Shown one piece after another: positions 33,126 to 33,688 of a stretch of 33,688 nucleotides of DNA. Numbering within the stretch: the first letter of the stretch is position 1; each line of letters begins with the position of its first letter. The DNA lies in contig PYEQ01000004.1 of the NCBI GenBank assembly GCA_003017785.1, positions 1 through 33,688 on the forward strand, in the 5' to 3' direction. The notes under the pieces are model-generated. The model did no database searches and was not told the origin of the DNA. It was given only the letters and a program-made list of their open reading frames with translations. The translations under genes and the position numbers were made by a program. This DNA comes from a filamentous cyanobacterium CCP5. GTDB taxonomy: Bacteria; Cyanobacteriota; Cyanobacteriia; Phormidesmidales; Phormidesmidaceae.

Positions 33126-33566
33126 ATGCACATTCATCAACCCCTGAACAATTACCAATCTGGTCGGTTCCAGCCATTCGCCCCCCAGCGAAAACGGGGC
33201 AACGATTTTAGTCAAGCTGCGACAAATAGACCCCGACGACCAAACCCAGGTAACCATCGGCACGAACCAAGCAGAATGGTTTCCCGGTTTAGTCCCAGGT
33301 TTACAGGTAATGCCCCTACACGCCTTCGGGACAGAGCAGGTGGCGCTAGTGAAATAGGCGCCCTGCACCCACTTTCAGCAGCATCGCCACTGGGGCGGCG
33401 AGGAAATCTTTGTGTTTCAGGGACCTTTGCTGATGAATACGGGGTGTATCTCCAAGGCACCTGGCTGTGAAATCCCCCTGGCAGCATACACACCCCCTTT
33501 AGCGAAGAAGGCTGTGTTATCTACATCAAAACCGGGCATTTGTCGAACAGTGATGGGACTAGATGA
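33126..33566 (+). pseudogene. degenerate ChrR-like cupin-domain protein
   Basis: Stitched across two frames the sequence reads TILVKLRQIDPDDQTQVTIG, AEWFPGLVPGLQVMPLHAFG, TEQVALVK, then TAG (33355-33357), then THFQQHRHWGGEEIFVFQG. A one-base deletion near 33421 moves the frame to TFADEYGVYLQGTWL, then TGA (33468-33470), then NPPGSIHTPFSEEGCVIYIK and a final TGA at 33564. The H-x-H...E pattern (HRHWGGEE) is the metal-binding cupin motif of ChrR/anti-sigma-type cupins. The N-terminus before 33160 is uncertain. It lies just downstream of the flavoprotein on the same strand. It cannot give a functional product as it stands. Confidence 0.75.
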
Positions 33567-33669
33567 GCCCTATACTGCCGTCAATGCAGGCGCTGCTTAA
33601 GCCAATACAGCATTTGTCCTCTTCGCCGCTGTGCTCCCTTCAGTTGCGAGAGTAGGTCGCCGTCTCACC

Positions 33670-33688
33670 CTGTCTCTTATACACATCT
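33670..33688 (+). other. Tn5/Nextera mosaic-end adapter at the contig end (artefact)
   Basis: The last 19 bases, CTGTCTCTTATACACATCT, are exactly the Tn5 mosaic-end sequence used in transposase-based sequencing libraries. It is untrimmed adapter, not genome. The 103 bases before it (33567-33669) show no gene. Confidence 0.97.

Noticed and set aside
31203-33566. TAG read as glutamine (stop-codon recoding)
   Set aside because: Intact genes such as sufS end in TAG, the TAGs inside reading frames occur only in obviously damaged genes, and frameshifts accompany them.
1-33688. CRISPR array or known anti-phage defence system
   Set aside because: No regularly spaced repeats and no cas or other defence genes seen beyond the small toxin-antitoxin pair.

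Overview
The window is one end of a draft contig from a cyanobacterium, most likely a filamentous non-heterocystous one; that placement is inference. The clade evidence is a SufR repressor divergent from sufBCDS, a ferredoxin:thioredoxin reductase catalytic subunit (FtrC), and many copies of the HIP1 octamer GCGATCGC in the first 10 kb. The last 19 bases (33670-33688) are the Tn5/Nextera mosaic end, a library adapter and not genome.

Layout. 1-690: an edge-truncated gene and a RelE/ParE-type toxin-antitoxin pair. 785-7053: the iron-sulfur cluster assembly locus. sufS, sufD, sufC, sufB and ftrC all read on the minus strand, and sufR reads away from them on the plus strand. The sufR-ftrC gap holds two CAAC-N6-GTTG palindromes that fit SufR operators. 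7125-10862: a small conserved protein, an ExbB/ExbD pair and a large MscS-family channel. 11148-11220: tRNA-Thr(TGT) followed by a 20-bp-stem hairpin. 11315-13525: a transposon graveyard in which a complete IS4-like element (1322 bp, 4-bp target duplication) sits inside an older transposase fragment, next to an IS630-family remnant.

13535-30821: a 17-kb co-directional (minus strand) exopolysaccharide cluster of the Wzx/Wzy type. In transcription order it holds two GT4 glycosyltransferases, a Wzz/GumC-like co-polymerase, a Wza-like export protein, a Wzy/WaaL-like polymerase, a GT2 enzyme, a Wzx flippase, a GT14-like enzyme, a second GT2, a Caps_synth-type transferase (apparently frameshifted), an exostosin-like transferase, a secreted ten-Asp-box beta-propeller and a final glycosyltransferase. 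The cluster is visibly AT-richer than the flanks and I found no HIP1 site in it, which suggests horizontal acquisition. It carries no initiating phosphoglycosyl transferase, no tyrosine-kinase domain and no nucleotide-sugar genes, so those must be supplied from elsewhere.

31203-33566: a decayed zone. It contains an IS630 pseudogene with internal stops and frameshifts, the C-terminal stub of a lost gene, a PNPOx-like flavoprotein gene split by one TAG, and a ChrR-like cupin with two stops and a frameshift. Because the contig ends in adapter, some of these lesions could be assembly errors and should be checked against reads.
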